From positions 1,116,001-1,180,000 of the forward strand of contig JACGCM010001161.1 in NCBI GenBank assembly GCA_014058105.1: a stretch of 64,000 nucleotides of DNA, written 5' to 3'. Made by a program: the position numbers and the translations under genes. Below are positions 32,101 to 43,899 of this stretch, one piece after another; the first letter of the stretch is position 1; the number at the start of each line of letters is the position of its first letter. Below the pieces are notes generated by a model, which was given only the letters and a program-made list of their open reading frames with translations, was not told the DNA's origin and did not search any database. Source of the DNA: Kingdonia uniflora. Lineage: Eukaryota > Streptophyta > Magnoliopsida > Ranunculales > Circaeasteraceae.

Positions 32101-33043
32101 TCATCCCCAATTCCGCTTCCAAATAAGCAACACTATCTTTCAGCTGGGGCATCGGATAACAACTCGGCGCCTGAAACGTTTGTTGCACCAATTGAGCATA
32201 CATTGCTCTAGACATTACTACCGATACTTGAACAAGCTCTTCTCCCTTACCACCACTCAAAAACTTCTCCATTTTAGCCGCAAACTTCATCGAATCAATA
32301 TCCCTATCATAAAACCCCTCCACCGCTAACGAAATAAAACACGCCTCATTCTTCAAAACCTGCGCTACCGATACAGGAACCCTCACCCTAACTCTATGCA
32401 CATTTAACCTCGCTCTCTCCGGATACCCTGAAATCCGATTCTTTAAAGCCAATTGAACCCCATCCAACGCCCTCGCTTCCTCCCTCGTACTCCTAACAAA
32501 ACTCAACGAATCCACTAACTTGGGGGTCACCGGAAACCGATTCTTTGGCACAATGTGAAGCTCGCCACGCCTAATAAACACTCGATTCCCAATACTCTCC
32601 GGCTTCACCCACCGCGGAAGCGCAAATGCTGCCTCAATAAGTAAAAACTCCCCATCAGTATCCCACACTCGAATCGACAACTCGGATATTCTTCGAGTGA
32701 TTTCGAAGAGGAGAAACACAATGAACCACTCGTCTTCGATGTTATCTCCGTAATGGGTCTTCCCGTGAAAATGAGAAATTGAATTAGGGTTTTGTGAGGA
32801 GAGAGAGAGAGAGAGATTGAAGGGTTGATGTTGCCAGATGTAATTAGTGGTGTAAGGAGAGATTATATCGAGGATTTGGAGATGGAGAGATTGGAGAGAA
32901 GAAGAGAGTTGTTGTTGTTGGGGTTTAGGGTTTAAGGATATATCGGGAAATATCGCGTAAAATACCGTGTCTTCGGGGATTCTTGATTTGTTAAAGGCAG
33001 AAGAAGAGGAGGAAGAAGGATTGGTTTCTGCAAATTCGTCCAT
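29104..33043 (-). CDS. ECD: Ecdysoneless homolog (ECD, SGT1-domain protein), five exons
   Basis: Minus-strand exons: 33043-31896, 30572-30234, 30101-29968, 29706-29549 and 29283-29104, all with GT/AG borders and matching phases (2, 2, 1, 0), for 652 residues. The start at MDEFAETN is chosen because the homologous part begins soon after (PEDTVFYAIFPD). The upstream in-frame Met at 33232 would add a non-conserved leader. Diagnostic blocks: HYGDNIEDEWFIVFLLFEIT, VWDTDGEFLLIEAAFALPRW, NRVFIRRGELHIVPK, an acidic middle, and the C-terminal VDVDINLVKGLL..SSQQG, GPTSNLLGLMGL. ECD proteins act in the nucleus in transcription and pre-mRNA processing (PRPF8 partner in animals). They are unrelated to the SGT1 co-chaperone despite the shared name. 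No lesion is seen. Confidence 0.9.
30573..31895 (-). other. First intron of ECD (1,323 bp)
   Basis: It runs from donor GAG|GTACTT to acceptor TTGCAG|TGAG on the minus strand. It is AT-rich and holds no recognisable element or nested gene. The small ORF at 31533-31727 on the plus strand has no support. Confidence 0.75.
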
Positions 33044-33265
33044 GGCAGGCAGTATCGGCTGTTTCTGTTTTCCTGTGTGTGTGTGTTTTGGGAGGGAAGT
33101 GAGAAGTTCGTTGTGTCCTATTGAATCCGAAGAACAACACCAACTGCCTAAACTGGGATATACCGTAATACGGTGGGAAACGATCCTCGGTCCTATAGTC
33201 AGGGGTGTCAGTCTGGTTAGATACGGAGGCATCTATACAAACACCAGTTACTTAGAGCATCATTA
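33044..33265 (-). promoter_or_regulatory. 5' flank of ECD
   Basis: The roughly 220 bp between the ECD start codon and a MITE at 33266 include a GT/CA run (about 33075-33090) and no firm TATA box. A duplicated TTAGAGCATC word at 33252-33271 suggests the MITE landed next to an earlier MITE end. Confidence 0.4.
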
Positions 33266-33670
33266 GAGCATCTCTTAAAGTGCCTCACTGACTTACTTCC
33301 CAAAGTACTACGTAGGATTTTCGAGCTCCAACAACACCTCACTAACTTGGTTTTTCAACTCAAAAAGTAAGGTTGAGTCTTGCTTTCCAAGGCTCAACTT
33401 TACTTTCTTACGTCGCGATTAGGCGCCCCAAGTGTTGGGCGTCTATTTGTTTTCTAATCGGGCATCCAATTGTTTTTTTTTCAAAAAAAGCAATTCAAAT
33501 GTTAGGTGCCTGATGAATTTTTTTTTTTTTTTTTTTTAAATAAAACAGACGCACAACATTTAGGCGTCTGTTAAAAAAACCAAATGAGGTACTGTTGAAA
33601 GAAATAAAACCTCACTCACTCGGATTTGACTTTTTTCAACCAAGTGAGTGAGACACTTTAGAAGATGCTC
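33266..33670. mobile_element. Tourist-like MITE (405 bp), same family as the CYP82 intron copy
   Basis: It begins GAGCATCTCTTAAAGTGCCT and ends GACACTTTAGAAGATGCTC, with TTA on both sides (33263-33265 and 33671-33673). The interior shares CTCACTGACTT, CTCCAACAACACCTCA, ACGTCGCGATT and GGCGCCC-like segments with 9635-10180. It lies about 220 bp from the ECD start codon. Confidence 0.9.
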
Positions 33671-33673
33671 TTA

Positions 33674-35064
33674 GTAGTTGCTTCAATACTTGAATTTCAA
33701 GCATAATGTTGAGTTTGAGACCCTTATGTGCCTGAAGGTCTGACTCTCACAACGGCTATAAACGGATAGTTTTGCTTTTTCACTTCATCATCTTCCCTCT
33801 TCCCTCCAACACCATAAAAACCACTAAAAAACACCTCTATTCTCCCTATTAAAACTCCAATTACTTCACCATCTTCTCTCCATTGACATATTCCCCTTTC
33901 AATTAACACCTCAACATGTCTCAAAGGATGTTCGGTTGGATAGCGGATAACGCCCTCACCAATGCATGAAAGAAATGCATTGGTGAACCATCAAGTCTCG
34001 ATGTCGTCTGTGGTCAATTTGAAATCGGGGGAACGATGAATTCAAACAATATAATTTGCGTAGTCGCTCCCCTTTGAAATTGTACCGCCAATTCCTCATA
34101 ATTGAAGAGAAATGCAACGAGTTCCACCATTTACGAAACCAAGTTGCTTTAAGAGGCAAAATTTCTGATCTCACCCTCATTTATTTATGATTCACAATAG
34201 ACAAATGATACGAGATGTACAATGAACTATTCCCTTTTGAGACTCCGCACGATATAATTTACCTCGATGGGCGAGAAGACTTTGTACCATATTGGGAGTT
34301 TTCGCCTTAGTGGGAGTTTTGGCCGTAATACTTAATTATGTAATGTGTTCGTTTCAATTTATGTATAGCTTAATTATTATCAAATAAAATTGTTTATTGT
34401 ATACGCTAAATGCAATCGTAAGAAACCACGAAAGAGTTTACTTTTCACTTCTTTTGCTAAAGGACTAGCAATATGTCAGTTTAGGGGTATTTGATAGGCA
34501 TAAAAAATACCTATTTTTTTTCTTCAATTTACATCATCTAGGAACTTATTTTATGTTTCACTGGGCCTAATTGAAGTATGTTTAACTATTGCAGGTAATA
34601 AGACAATTGCAACCAAGCCCGCCCTGAAAGCCCAACTTTTACAAGCTAAAGAATGTTGTTGGAGATGACCTAGTGAAGATAAGGTGTCAAGAGTTGCTGG
34701 ACTTGGTAGTAAGACCTGGCTAAAATATCTCTACAAAATCAAAGTTGTTGAGAGTTGGGAGGAGACTTTGTTAGGTTATAAAGTTAGAGGTAGAGAAGAA
34801 GAGAACTCTTCTTATCTTTTATCTCGTAGCTTTTATTATTTTTCATTGAATGTAAGTTTGTTCCAATTAATGAAAACCTCTTCTTACTTTTTATTACCCA
34901 ATTTGATATAAAAAGTCATGATTTTGATATATGCATCCCTAAGATGAAACCCTAACCTATGTTTCAACACCCGATTTGATACGGATTATCAGTGGCATAC
35001 TACTCATACACCTAACAATATATATCGGAAGAGTTATCTAACACTTTGATATGGATGTAGTACA
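33674..35064. other. Intergenic region without a recognised gene
   Basis: A plus-strand reading at 33916-34050 (MSQRMFGWIADNALTNA, stop, then KKCIGEPSSLDVVCGQFE) has some protein character but no family I can name. The stretch 34655-34915 resembles LTR-type sequence but has no fixed ends. Otherwise AT-rich. Confidence 0.3.
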
Positions 35065-35830
35065 TGGTGCTAAGTCGTTTATTGTGCGTCTATCATTTGG
35101 TTGTGGACAACGACATCTTCAATCATCCTAATGGGGGGATAAACTCATAGGGCCGTGACGCCATATCTATGAGGTGTTTGCTATAGGTGGTTGGGTATAC
35201 TAGACCCAATGACTCATTCGTAGTGAACTGTTTGGTTTGCCATAGTTTTGTTCCTACCCAAAGGTACTGGAATGAGATCAGGCACATTATGAGGTATCTG
35301 ATCAGTATGAAAGACTGGTAAGCGTAAAAGTATAGAATACGCCGATACATAATACTTGTCAGACATATATATAAGCTATTATCAAATAGATTATGTGTTT
35401 ATGTATGGGGATACATAAAGATTAGAGATCGATAAAGCAGACGGCGATAGCTACATCCTCAAAACCACGAGGAGATTCTTGCACTTTATGAAGATGACAG
35501 AGAATTATGGTTACGCTTCAAGATACATCACATTAACTGAAGTTGTGGCATGTTCTATCCAAGATAAAAGCATCGACTATGTATGAAGACAACTCGGCTT
35601 GCATCATTCAAGTAAATGACGATTTTATCAATGACGACAGAATGAAGTACATTTCACAGAAGTCATTCCACCTTATGAATTATAAAATAAAAGGCAAATG
35701 AGATTAGTGTTATTCAAAATATTCTAGAAGACAACTTTGCAAACTTATTCATGAAGACTCTTGTACCACTTACGTTCAAGCAACTGGTACACGGAATTAA
35801 CATGCAGAAGTTGTATTTATCAATATCTCA
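35065..35830 (+). pseudogene. Decayed Ty1/copia RNase H region
   Basis: The plus strand reads GYTRPNDSFVVNCLVCHSF, then TQRYWNEIRHIMRYLISMKDW, HEEILALYEDDRELWLRF, and NILEDNFANLFMKTLVPLTF, with stops and frame changes between. These match, in order, the copia segments TRPD.....N.L.....P..rHW..ikhI.RYL, the sNHaEi.A..ea.rE..WLr block, and the nlAD.fTKsLp...f block. This is the 3' end of a pol gene, followed by a PPT and LTR. Confidence 0.75.
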
Positions 35831-36094
35831 GGGAGATACATCTCGGGGGAGATCGACGTCAAGAGGAGTAGTCCCAACCTGACGTGGACACATGCGTGTT
35901 GTACTTTTTTTTTTGATAGTGTAGTTTTTATCCTAGGAGGTTTTACTGACTAGAGGTTTTGATGAGGCAATGTATACGCGTCCACAACCCATACGGGGCA
36001 TAGGATTGTACTATTTCCTTGCACAACTTTTTGCCCAAGGGGTTTTGCGAGGCAGAGGTTTTGATGATGCAAGTCTTATTAGTATGGAACGCCC

Positions 36095-36400
36095 AAAAGA
36101 GGGAGTGTTAGGAGTTGAGTTCAGCAAGGTGGGAGCCCAATTGGGTTGGGGTGTCCTACTGGACTCCTGATAACCCTATAGGCCTTTAGGGGGTTATGGG
36201 GAGAGTTTAAATAGGGATAGGTAACCTCAGTTATCCTTCTGTGTAGTATGTCCAGAGAGATACAATTTGATCAATAAAGATATCCCAATTCTCCTCTCAA
36301 TGCTCTTGATTATCTAATAGAGTAGAATATATTATTATCCAAGAACACCTAAGTTTTTGACTGCTGGAAGGAGAAAAGTGTGGCTTACAAAAAAAATCCA
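36095..36400 (+). mobile_element. PPT and start of the 3' LTR of the decayed copia element
   Basis: The polypurine tract AAAAGAGGGAG (36095-36105) is followed by TGTTAGGAGTTGAG, a typical copia LTR start. A TATA-like TTTAAATAGG and an AATAAA (about 36275) follow. The 3' limit of the LTR is not clear; sequence ending GGAGATGCTCTAA at about 36425 looks like a MITE right end, so the tail is mixed. Confidence 0.55.
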
Positions 36401-36724
36401 ATCCACACTTTCAAATGTTGGAGATGCTCTAACTTACATTACCTATCCCTCCCTCACTCTCTCACTCCAGACACTGTATCAAATGAATAGGAGGCATTAT
36501 CACATTGAATCAAGAGGGAAGAAAGAAAATTACAGAGGTTTGTTTTCTTAATTAAGATTCCCTTTATTTAAGTTCTGTATGATAATTAAGGTTTTATATG
36601 ATTTTCTGTGATTGTATTTGAGGGTATTACCATTCATTTTTTATATTGATCCTAGTCTTGAAACGTTGCAACTAAAGAAATACGACATTTCAGACTAAAG
36701 CGTCGAGAGAGTCTTTGCAATAAC

Positions 36725-37806
36725 ATGAGAAAGAAACGTGTAACGATATCGCAGTCACGTAATGTAGCAAAGAATACACCCTGGTCTGATCTTCCTGAAG
36801 AGCTCGTGGAAGTTATTATCGAGAAGCTATTGTTTACTGATCAAGCCTGTGCTCGTGCGGTTTTAAGAGGTGGAGATCGATACGTCGAGTTAAACCAGCT
36901 AGGAAACTTCCATGGCTCCTTATCTGGGATAAGAACCACTGGCATTCGTATCCGTCTAAGCTTTATGACCCTGTTTACAAGAAAACATATGCGATTAATG
37001 CCCCCATAATTGTAGAAGATTCGCATTACTTACTTAGACTCTGTGCTTCGAACAATGGGTGGTTGCTAATGTGTTATTTACTCGAACATGGGGCTTCAAG
37101 TGGTGTTGCATTCTTCCTTTACAGTCCTTTTACTAATGATAGGATCGACTTTCCTGCCTTGAATGGTGAGTTCTGTTATTATGGTGCCACCTTTTTGAGT
37201 AGCCCTACTTGCGTCGACTGCAAAGTGTTTGTAATCAAATGGGATGGTAACACTAGTGTTAGTGTAAGTGAGTGCGACCTGGAGGAGAAAACATGGACTA
37301 CCACGACTTTCAACTCTAATTTTGAGTTAAAGAACAATAGCAATGTTGTTTAGATGGACGGGGTTTTGTATTGCTTGAGTAGTAATGGATGGGTAGGAGC
37401 ATTTGATGTCGCTCAACATACTTGGAGCTTAGTTGCAAGACCGGATAAGCCTTTGTTCAAATGGCCTACATTGTTGGTAGAGTCGGAGGGAGAGCTTTAT
37501 ATGTCTTATTCCCCCTCTTGTATTTATAGGTTTAATCGTTCTCGGATGAGTTGGGTCCAAGTGGATAACATAGGAGGCAAAATGCTGTTTTTGGGACATT
37601 TACCTCTTTCAGTTTCAGAATCTGTGGCACCCTTAAGTAGAAATAGAAGAATGGGTGACAGGGTTTACTACTTCTGGGACGCTAAGTTGAAGTCCTACTC
37701 ATTCAAAGCTAGTAAAACATGTCCCGGCTCTGCCACTTACAAATGGATCCACAATTGGAACATGTCGTATCTTTCAAAGAAGACTTGGATTGAACCTCCA
37801 TTTTAA
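36725..37806 (+). pseudogene. F-box protein pseudogene (F-box plus DUF295/kelch-like domain)
   Basis: The frame begins MRKKRVTISQ and has an F-box (WSDLPEELVEVIIEKLLFTD). At about 36863 the frame moves by one base. The correct continuation (KRWRSIRRVKPARKLPWLL, then CASNNGWLLM) lies in the frame of 37063-37353, which ends at a TAG (37351-37353) and resumes unbroken to 37806 (LYCLSSNGWVGAFDVAQHTW... to PPF). The layout matches plant F-box/DUF295-type proteins of about 350 residues. Such proteins are substrate adaptors of SCF ubiquitin ligases. One frameshift plus one stop, with good sequence elsewhere, indicates a recent loss of function. Confidence 0.8.
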
Positions 37807-39436
37807 GGGTATGAGATGAATTCTTATATATCATAATCATCAGGACTGGATTTTGCATTACTTTTATTGTTACGAATATTCTTGTATGATAGTAATTGCA
37901 TTTGGCATATTTAAACTTCCCGTTATGTCATAGCACAAATTATTAATTTTCACAGAGATACTTAAAAATATAGTTTATTGGGTTATTTTTGTGCATGCCT
38001 ATTTTTTTCTTCTGAACTTTCCTCTTTTTAGTTGCATCATTTGTTCTTCTCAATGAACCATCAACCCAAAATTTGGACATAAAGTGGTAGGAAGCAGAGA
38101 TCACAAAAAGCAAAGATTATGGCGTTAAAGATAACAACCATAAATGTCACCATACCGTTGACGAACAATACGTATTGCATGACATAATGCATTACTTTCT
38201 ATTGTATTTTAAATGATAGTTTCTTCTGAAAATCTATTAATCAAATTGTTGTGTGTTTGCAACCCCCAAACAGGGTATGCTGATTAGTTTTGGGTGCAAT
38301 ATGAGGCTGACACTAGTGATTTCCTATATGTAAGTTGCAATAAAAGATTTGCAATAATCTTGTTCTAAATTAGGATTGTCACGAGTGAGTCTACCATTTT
38401 GGACTGTCTTCTTACAATTTGTATTTATTCATCTTTCTTGTTATTTTCCGATTTTATGACAATTGCATATTTCACTACTCTCATATAAGCCTTGGAATAT
38501 CATACTATTTTTTTGGTAACAAGCATGCTTACAAACAAACCAAGGTCTGGCACTCAGGAAGACATCTTATTAACTATTTCACACGCTAGACGAGTTCAGT
38601 CGTGTTAGCAAAACTATATTCCCTTGTTTCATATGCTTTAATTTCATAACAGAAAACCACTTTTAACTTTTAATTGCGTAACTAATACTCATGTTTGTGA
38701 TTTACAGAAGATGAAAACTGTTGAATGAAATCCTATACTAAACACAGCTTCTTGTTGCATAGAGTAACAAAGCAGGCTTCTTGTTGCATAGAGTAACAAA
38801 GCAGGTGGTCATGCAGGAGTTTTGCTGTTCTTTGAACCTCTTCAAAAGTGTGTAATCCCTTTTCCCCTTTCCTCCATATGTTCCTATGGTTACATATTTA
38901 TCATTTTACTCACACTTCATGTAATCTCTCTTATCTTCGTAAATTTGAATTAATTTTTTTTTTTCCAAACAATTACTTTATCACTATTGATTGAGTTGTA
39001 AAAATACTATATTCTCATGCAGCTTTTATACTTGGTTAAATATCTCCGATGAATTTTATACCAAGTTTTGAGTAACATATAAAATCTAAAGTCATCTTTT
39101 TTGTTACCCTAATGTAAATCTATATGTAAGTTTGTAATGCTCACCTAGAGTTTTTTATTTTTATACAAGATCTTAGTGTAAATCGAATAACCCCATTAAC
39201 AAAAGAAATTACACAAGGATACAAACTTTATATATATCAAAATCCCGAACAACAAAAGAAACTACATATTAATGATACAATCTTTATGCATATAACAAAA
39301 ACCCGAACTACGAAAGAAACTACATAGTGATGCAAATCTTACAAAAAAGAAATCAAACAAACAAACGGAACAAACTACATTATAATACAAGCCTTTACAC
39401 ACACACAAACAAAAAACTCCAAAGTCCATAGAATAA
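37807..39436. other. Intergenic region with a 28-bp tandem duplication
   Basis: Bases 38749-38776 and 38777-38804 are two copies of CTTCTTGTTGCATAGAGTAA plus CAAAGCAG. The rest is AT-rich with no recognised gene. From about 39180 it is the 3' flank of the minus-strand glycine-rich gene. Confidence 0.6.
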
Positions 39437-39706
39437 CTACTTCCCACTGGCATGGAGGTCTGAGAAGTAGCCCTGAGGGTTGCTCTCAAACCCCGACCTT
39501 GATATACTATATGCGCCTCCTGTTCCAGGAGCTTTCATCGAGCCTCCGCCACCAGATTTTGCAGCTGCACCTCCGCCCGAGCCAGTACCTGTACTTCCTC
39601 TGGCTCCTCCAGCGCCACCACCCTTACTTGCACCACCACCACCACTTTTACTTCCACCTCCTCCACCACCCTTACTTCCACCTCCACCACCACCTTTTCC
39701 TCCCAT
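39437..39706 (-). CDS. Small glycine-rich protein, copy 1 (89 aa)
   Basis: On the minus strand, MGGKGGGGGGSK is followed by Gly/Ser/Ala/Lys repeats over about 55 residues, then the conserved tail MKAPGTGGAYSISRSGFESN, PQGYFSDLHASGK. There is no signal peptide, so a cell-wall role is not indicated. I know similar plant glycine-rich proteins with this MKAPG..GAY.ISR..FE.NP..YF tail, but no function for them. The tail is shared with a second gene 1.7 kb upstream on the same strand. That shared C-terminus, under an otherwise drifting low-complexity body, supports a real coding gene. Confidence 0.72.
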   Translation of the reverse strand: MGGKGGGGGGSKGGGGGGSKSGGGGASKGGGAGGARGSTGTGSGGGAAAKSGGGGSMKAPGTGGAYSISRSGFESNPQGYFSDLHASGK

Positions 39707-41243
39707 ATTTTAGTTTACTAGGTTATTACAAAATGATTTGTGGAGAGAGATTTTTCAAACAAAACTAAAGAAAGCAACCAACTAAAGAAGACTAATATCT
39801 TTTTTGAATGCTTTAACTCAGTGAATGGAACCTGTATTTATATGTGTTCCATTTGCGTAAAAACAAACTTACTCACGGACTCGATATACACCTCCAAACT
39901 ATATCCAAAAACATTCTCTAGGCATTTCAGATATTTGATTACTTGTCTGATTCCTAAGGCCCAGGAGACACCCAAGGAGCCCTAAAGCAACCCACCTGTA
40001 ACTTTTCTCAGACTGCGGATACACATAAAAAGCTCTAGTAAAGCTTGCTACAGATGCTTTTCATTTGCATAAGACAGAGTTACTCACGGATTCTCTGTAC
40101 CTTATTCAAAAGCATTCTCTAGATCTCTTGAGAATGTATAAAGATGAAAGAAATTGCCAGCTTCCTAAAACTCCAAACGCGCAGATAAGGACCTATACCA
40201 CTTGGTTTTCTCTAGACTCACCTGACTTCACGTGTCTTCGGCATTTCACTGCTATCGGCATGGCTTGTCTTTGGCATTCCATTTTATTTTTCCATATTGG
40301 CAATAATCCTTCAAGTTACTTTCCAATTAGTGACTGGCGCCATTTTGTTTACCCTTCCACTACTTCCCCTGAGAACGGTGCCTATTTTTGTGTACGGGAT
40401 TTTTGGTATTTACCACTGCAACTACGTCGCCATCTTGAGCATAACAAGTTGTAAATCTCGACAATGCATCTTGATCAAAAGAATTTCAATCAGTGGAAGG
40501 TGCCCCTGCCTTTGATAGGACCTAATCATAGGAGTTTCATTTCAGACGACTCAGTACAACTGAAATTTATATCCAGGATTTCTTAAAATACAACCTGCAC
40601 TTTAATTTAGTTGCCATCTTAAAATAAGGAAATCTTAAGGATAGGAAGCAAAGATTCTTATGAAATAATTTGAGTTTCGTACAAAATTCAAACTGAGTTT
40701 CCACAAAATATAGCCTGACATAGCAACACAATACTTTATTAAATAGAAGCAGCAATGCTTGCAATTAACAGTATGCACTTAACAGAGACACTCTTATGAG
40801 GGATTGATAAGCCTATTAATCTGCTGTACATCACTGTACTGATACGATTATTAGTTATGTCCGCACTACATTTCATTGACATATCAGTAGGAAGTGAAGT
40901 TGATTGAATTGAATTATTAAGACGTTAACTTATTTTTACATGACTGTAAAATATTCACGGCGGAAATGCCAGTTTCCATAAAGTAAACGATGAATGTTGT
41001 TTTTAATGTGACAAATGTCAAGCTATATGAAACTCTAATATGACTATTGTCTTCTTTCTTTCCTTGCTATTGTTTTCAGTAATAAGAAAAACAAGGGGGG
41101 AAACACATGCAATTTTTATACCTTACAAAAAGAAACTACATAATGATACAAATTTTACAATAACAAGAAAAGAAACAAACAACCAACTTAGAAGAAACTA
41201 CTTCATATTACAAGCTTTCATACATGAAACCTCCATTGGACAA
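39707..41243 (-). promoter_or_regulatory. Upstream and intergenic region of glycine-rich copy 1, duplicated with copy 2
   Basis: The segment 39995-40130 (TTTTCATTTGCATAAGACAG, then AGTTACTCACGGATTCTCTG) has a counterpart at 41670-41790 upstream of copy 2 (TTCATTTGCATAAGCC, then GTCACTCACGGACTCTG). The tandem duplication therefore included 5' sequence as well as the gene. No other gene is recognised between the two copies. Confidence 0.55.
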
Positions 41244-41504
41244 CTACTTATTTGCTTTCTGACTAGCGCAAAGGCCTAAGAAATAACCCCGGGGATTGTT
41301 CTCAAACTTTGACCTTGATATATAAGCTCCTCCAGATCCTGGAGCTTTCATCAAGCCTCCAACACCACCAGACCTCCCTGAACTAACTCCTACACCACGA
41401 CCTTTGCCTCTGCCACTACCAGAACTACTTCCTCTAACTCCCCCACCATTTCCACTTCCACTTCCACTTCCACCACCTCCTTCTGTACAACCATTGCCTC
41501 CCAT
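41244..41504 (-). CDS. Small glycine-rich protein, copy 2 (86 aa)
   Basis: The start is taken at MGGNGCTEGGGG, aligning with the MGGKGGGG start of copy 1; a longer in-frame start at 41621 would add an unrelated leader. The body is Gly/Ser/Arg-rich (more Arg than copy 1), and the tail MKAPGSGGAYISRSKFENNP, RGYFLGLCASQKANK matches copy 1. Upstream flanks are also related, so the pair arose by tandem duplication. The function is unknown. Confidence 0.72.
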   Translation of the reverse strand: MGGNGCTEGGGGSGSGSGNGGGVRGSSSGSGRGKGRGVGVSSGRSGGVGGLMKAPGSGGAYISRSKFENNPRGYFLGLCASQKANK

Positions 41505-42946
41505 TACTATAGTAAACAAAGGATTGTTCAGAGATTTCTCTGAGAACCAGACAAGATTGGTATGTTTACTCAATACTTTAAATGTATGTATGAGATATTT
41601 ATAACTGTGGTTCTTTGGCACAAAATTTAAACCTAGTCACGGATACACCTCCTTAACAAGCCCAAGTGTCATTTTTCTCATACTCAGATATGCATTAAGC
41701 TCCTAGTAAAGCTAGTTATTGCTTCAAAAAGTAACTGTATTTCATTTGCATAAGCCAAAGTCACTCACGGACTCTGTAGATCTCCTGTGAATTTCTAAAG
41801 ATGAAAGAAGTTGCCAACTTCATAAAACTACAAAGACAGATAAAGATGAAAGAAGTTGTTTATTAGCATAATCCATGTTTACGACACTTATCTTCAACTA
41901 TACTCATCAAAGGAATACCTTTCACACCTGATTTCACATGTGTTCATGCATCTGACTCCTATCACTGTGTCTTTGGCATTTTTCTCATACCCAGCAACCC
42001 CAAAAAAACAAAGCGAAATTGCCCCCTTAAGGCTATCCAAACTACTTAAGGTTGAAAAGCGGGTATCATCAGAGGTGCCAGTTTATAACGGGGTAGTTTC
42101 GTAAACAGAAAGTTGTCCGGGAGCTATTGATAAGGCATTTTTCTTCTTCTAAAAATGCTTTCAGTTTGGTTCTGTCCCAGTTTTCGCAAAAATGCATCAA
42201 TAGCCAGGCATAGCAATCCATTAGTAGACTAGAATCATTGATCATTTCTAGAACAATAAGGCCTCGGCAAAGATATTCTAATGAGGATTGACGAGCCGTC
42301 TAATGCAGTGCATCACTGAATTGTGTATGTTAATACACATGCTTCTAAAGTTTGTTCACATATCATTTAAAAAGAAATTGTTTTTGTAAAAATGCTAATT
42401 TTATTTTAAAATTTAACTTATTAATTGTTCTCCTTACAGGTGAAAGAAAGGATGATGGAAACATGAAAATCAAGGGAACTGGGGTATCGTTCTTGGATGA
42501 CCAATGGAATAGATGGCATTTTTTGGATGACCAATGGAATAGATGGCATCTTTTCTGAAAAACTCGGAGTGATAAGGTCTTTTGAGGGGTTTTTTTGGTC
42601 TGATTTACGTTCTTTTATATTTCAAAACGTGGCAAATTATATGGCCTTTTTTTTTTTTAAGAATAACAGAATGCTGTAAAGACGCCAAATTATATGGTCT
42701 TTTTTTCAGTTGAGGTATATTGGTTATTTTGCAATTAATTCTTATGATAAGAAAAAGTGTAGATCTAACACATTACATTTAGACGCATTTAACCCCTGCC
42801 CCCCAATAAATTCATAGCTAATGATGAAGACACCTTTTTAAGAACTGCGGCTTGTGTGAGTGGCACAATTGGCTGGCAAAGCTTCGTAACGGTTTGAAAG
42901 ATGCAAAAGATTGATTAGATGAATCACACAATTTTGATTTTGCTAA
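41505..42946. other. Upstream flank of glycine-rich copy 2 and intergenic sequence
   Basis: Contains the duplicated promoter-like block (41670-41790) and a 30-bp tandem duplication at about 42492-42550 (TTGGATGACCAATGGAATAG, then ATGGCAT, twice). No further gene is recognised. Confidence 0.5.
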
Positions 42947-43279
42947 GAGCATCCACAGCAGTCTCTCTAAACTTATTTTAGGGAGGCAAAAAGTAATAAA
43001 ATAGATTTTATAGGCTCCCTATGAGGCTCGAGAAATATTTGGTGAGCCACGTAGGACTCTTATATTACGTTACGTGTAAAGTTACTTTAGAGGTTTAAAG
43101 TAAAGAGAAAATGTTACTTTTTGGCTCTAATTTTTAAACTTAATTAATTTGAAGTGGTTTAGGTAGTTAATTATGTGATGTGGCTACTTTTAGTAGGGAG
43201 TAGGGAGTATGCTACATCAAAGTTGGGTTGAAACTCCTCAAAACTACTCCCTATTATAGAGAGGCTGCTGTGGATGCTC
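42947..43279. mobile_element. Tourist-like MITE (333 bp)
   Basis: It begins GAGCATCCACAGCAGTCTCT and ends AGAGGCTGCTGTGGATGCTC, near-perfect inverted repeats of about 20 bp, with TAA duplicated on both sides (42944-42946 and 43280-43282). The interior has GGGAG and CTCCC blocks in inverted order. It is a different family from the copies at 9635 and 33266, but the same superfamily by TSD and TIR start. Confidence 0.9.
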
Positions 43280-43899
43280 TAAAAATTGATCATTTATACA
43301 CTGGATCACAATGTCATTTATGAACTGTAATGTTTTCTGTAGGAGTAAGTCTTTTATATTAATGGCAAGAATGATATTTACCACTTCATTTAATTCCTTA
43401 AAATCTAAGGAAACAATGGTGAATATCAATCCTCTATTATCATTTACTTTTCAACCCGTGCTTCTTTTCATTTATGATTTACTTTGAGATCAAAAGTGTG
43501 ATATGTCGGAGGAAACTGAAACTAAACTTCAACTAGTCTGCATTTTCTCGAGCAGCACAACTTCAATTTTTTCACTTTACAACCATTTTGCAAATAGAGA
43601 TCAATAAAGTTTGATTATCTCACAACTTCACAAGACTATCCTCAAGAAAAATCTAGCACTGAGTTTTTCAAGACACTCTATTAGCTTTTGCGGCCAAGTG
43701 TATCAACTGTTGGATACCGAAGAAAATTACAACTTTTTTAAAATTTGGTATGGTGTTTATCACCATGATATGGTTTGCAAAATGTAAATATCTTCGCACT
43801 TACTTTGCCTTGATATGTCTACGTAAAAGAAGTGAGGAATACATTTGATCCTTATGAAGAAACTTAGGAGGTAGAGATTAGGAGAATTTCCAGGCTGGA

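Noticed and set aside
33041..33232. Upstream in-frame Met for ECD
   Set aside because: The extra 63 residues are not family-like. The start at 33043 lies just before the conserved domain.
36405..36425. Right end of another MITE (GTTGGAGATGCTCTAA)
   Set aside because: No clean left end with the matching TSD was found, so only a scrap can be claimed.
39480..39713. Proline-rich plus-strand ORF
   Set aside because: It is the complement of the glycine-rich gene (Gly codons read as Pro). Only the minus strand has the conserved C-terminal tail.
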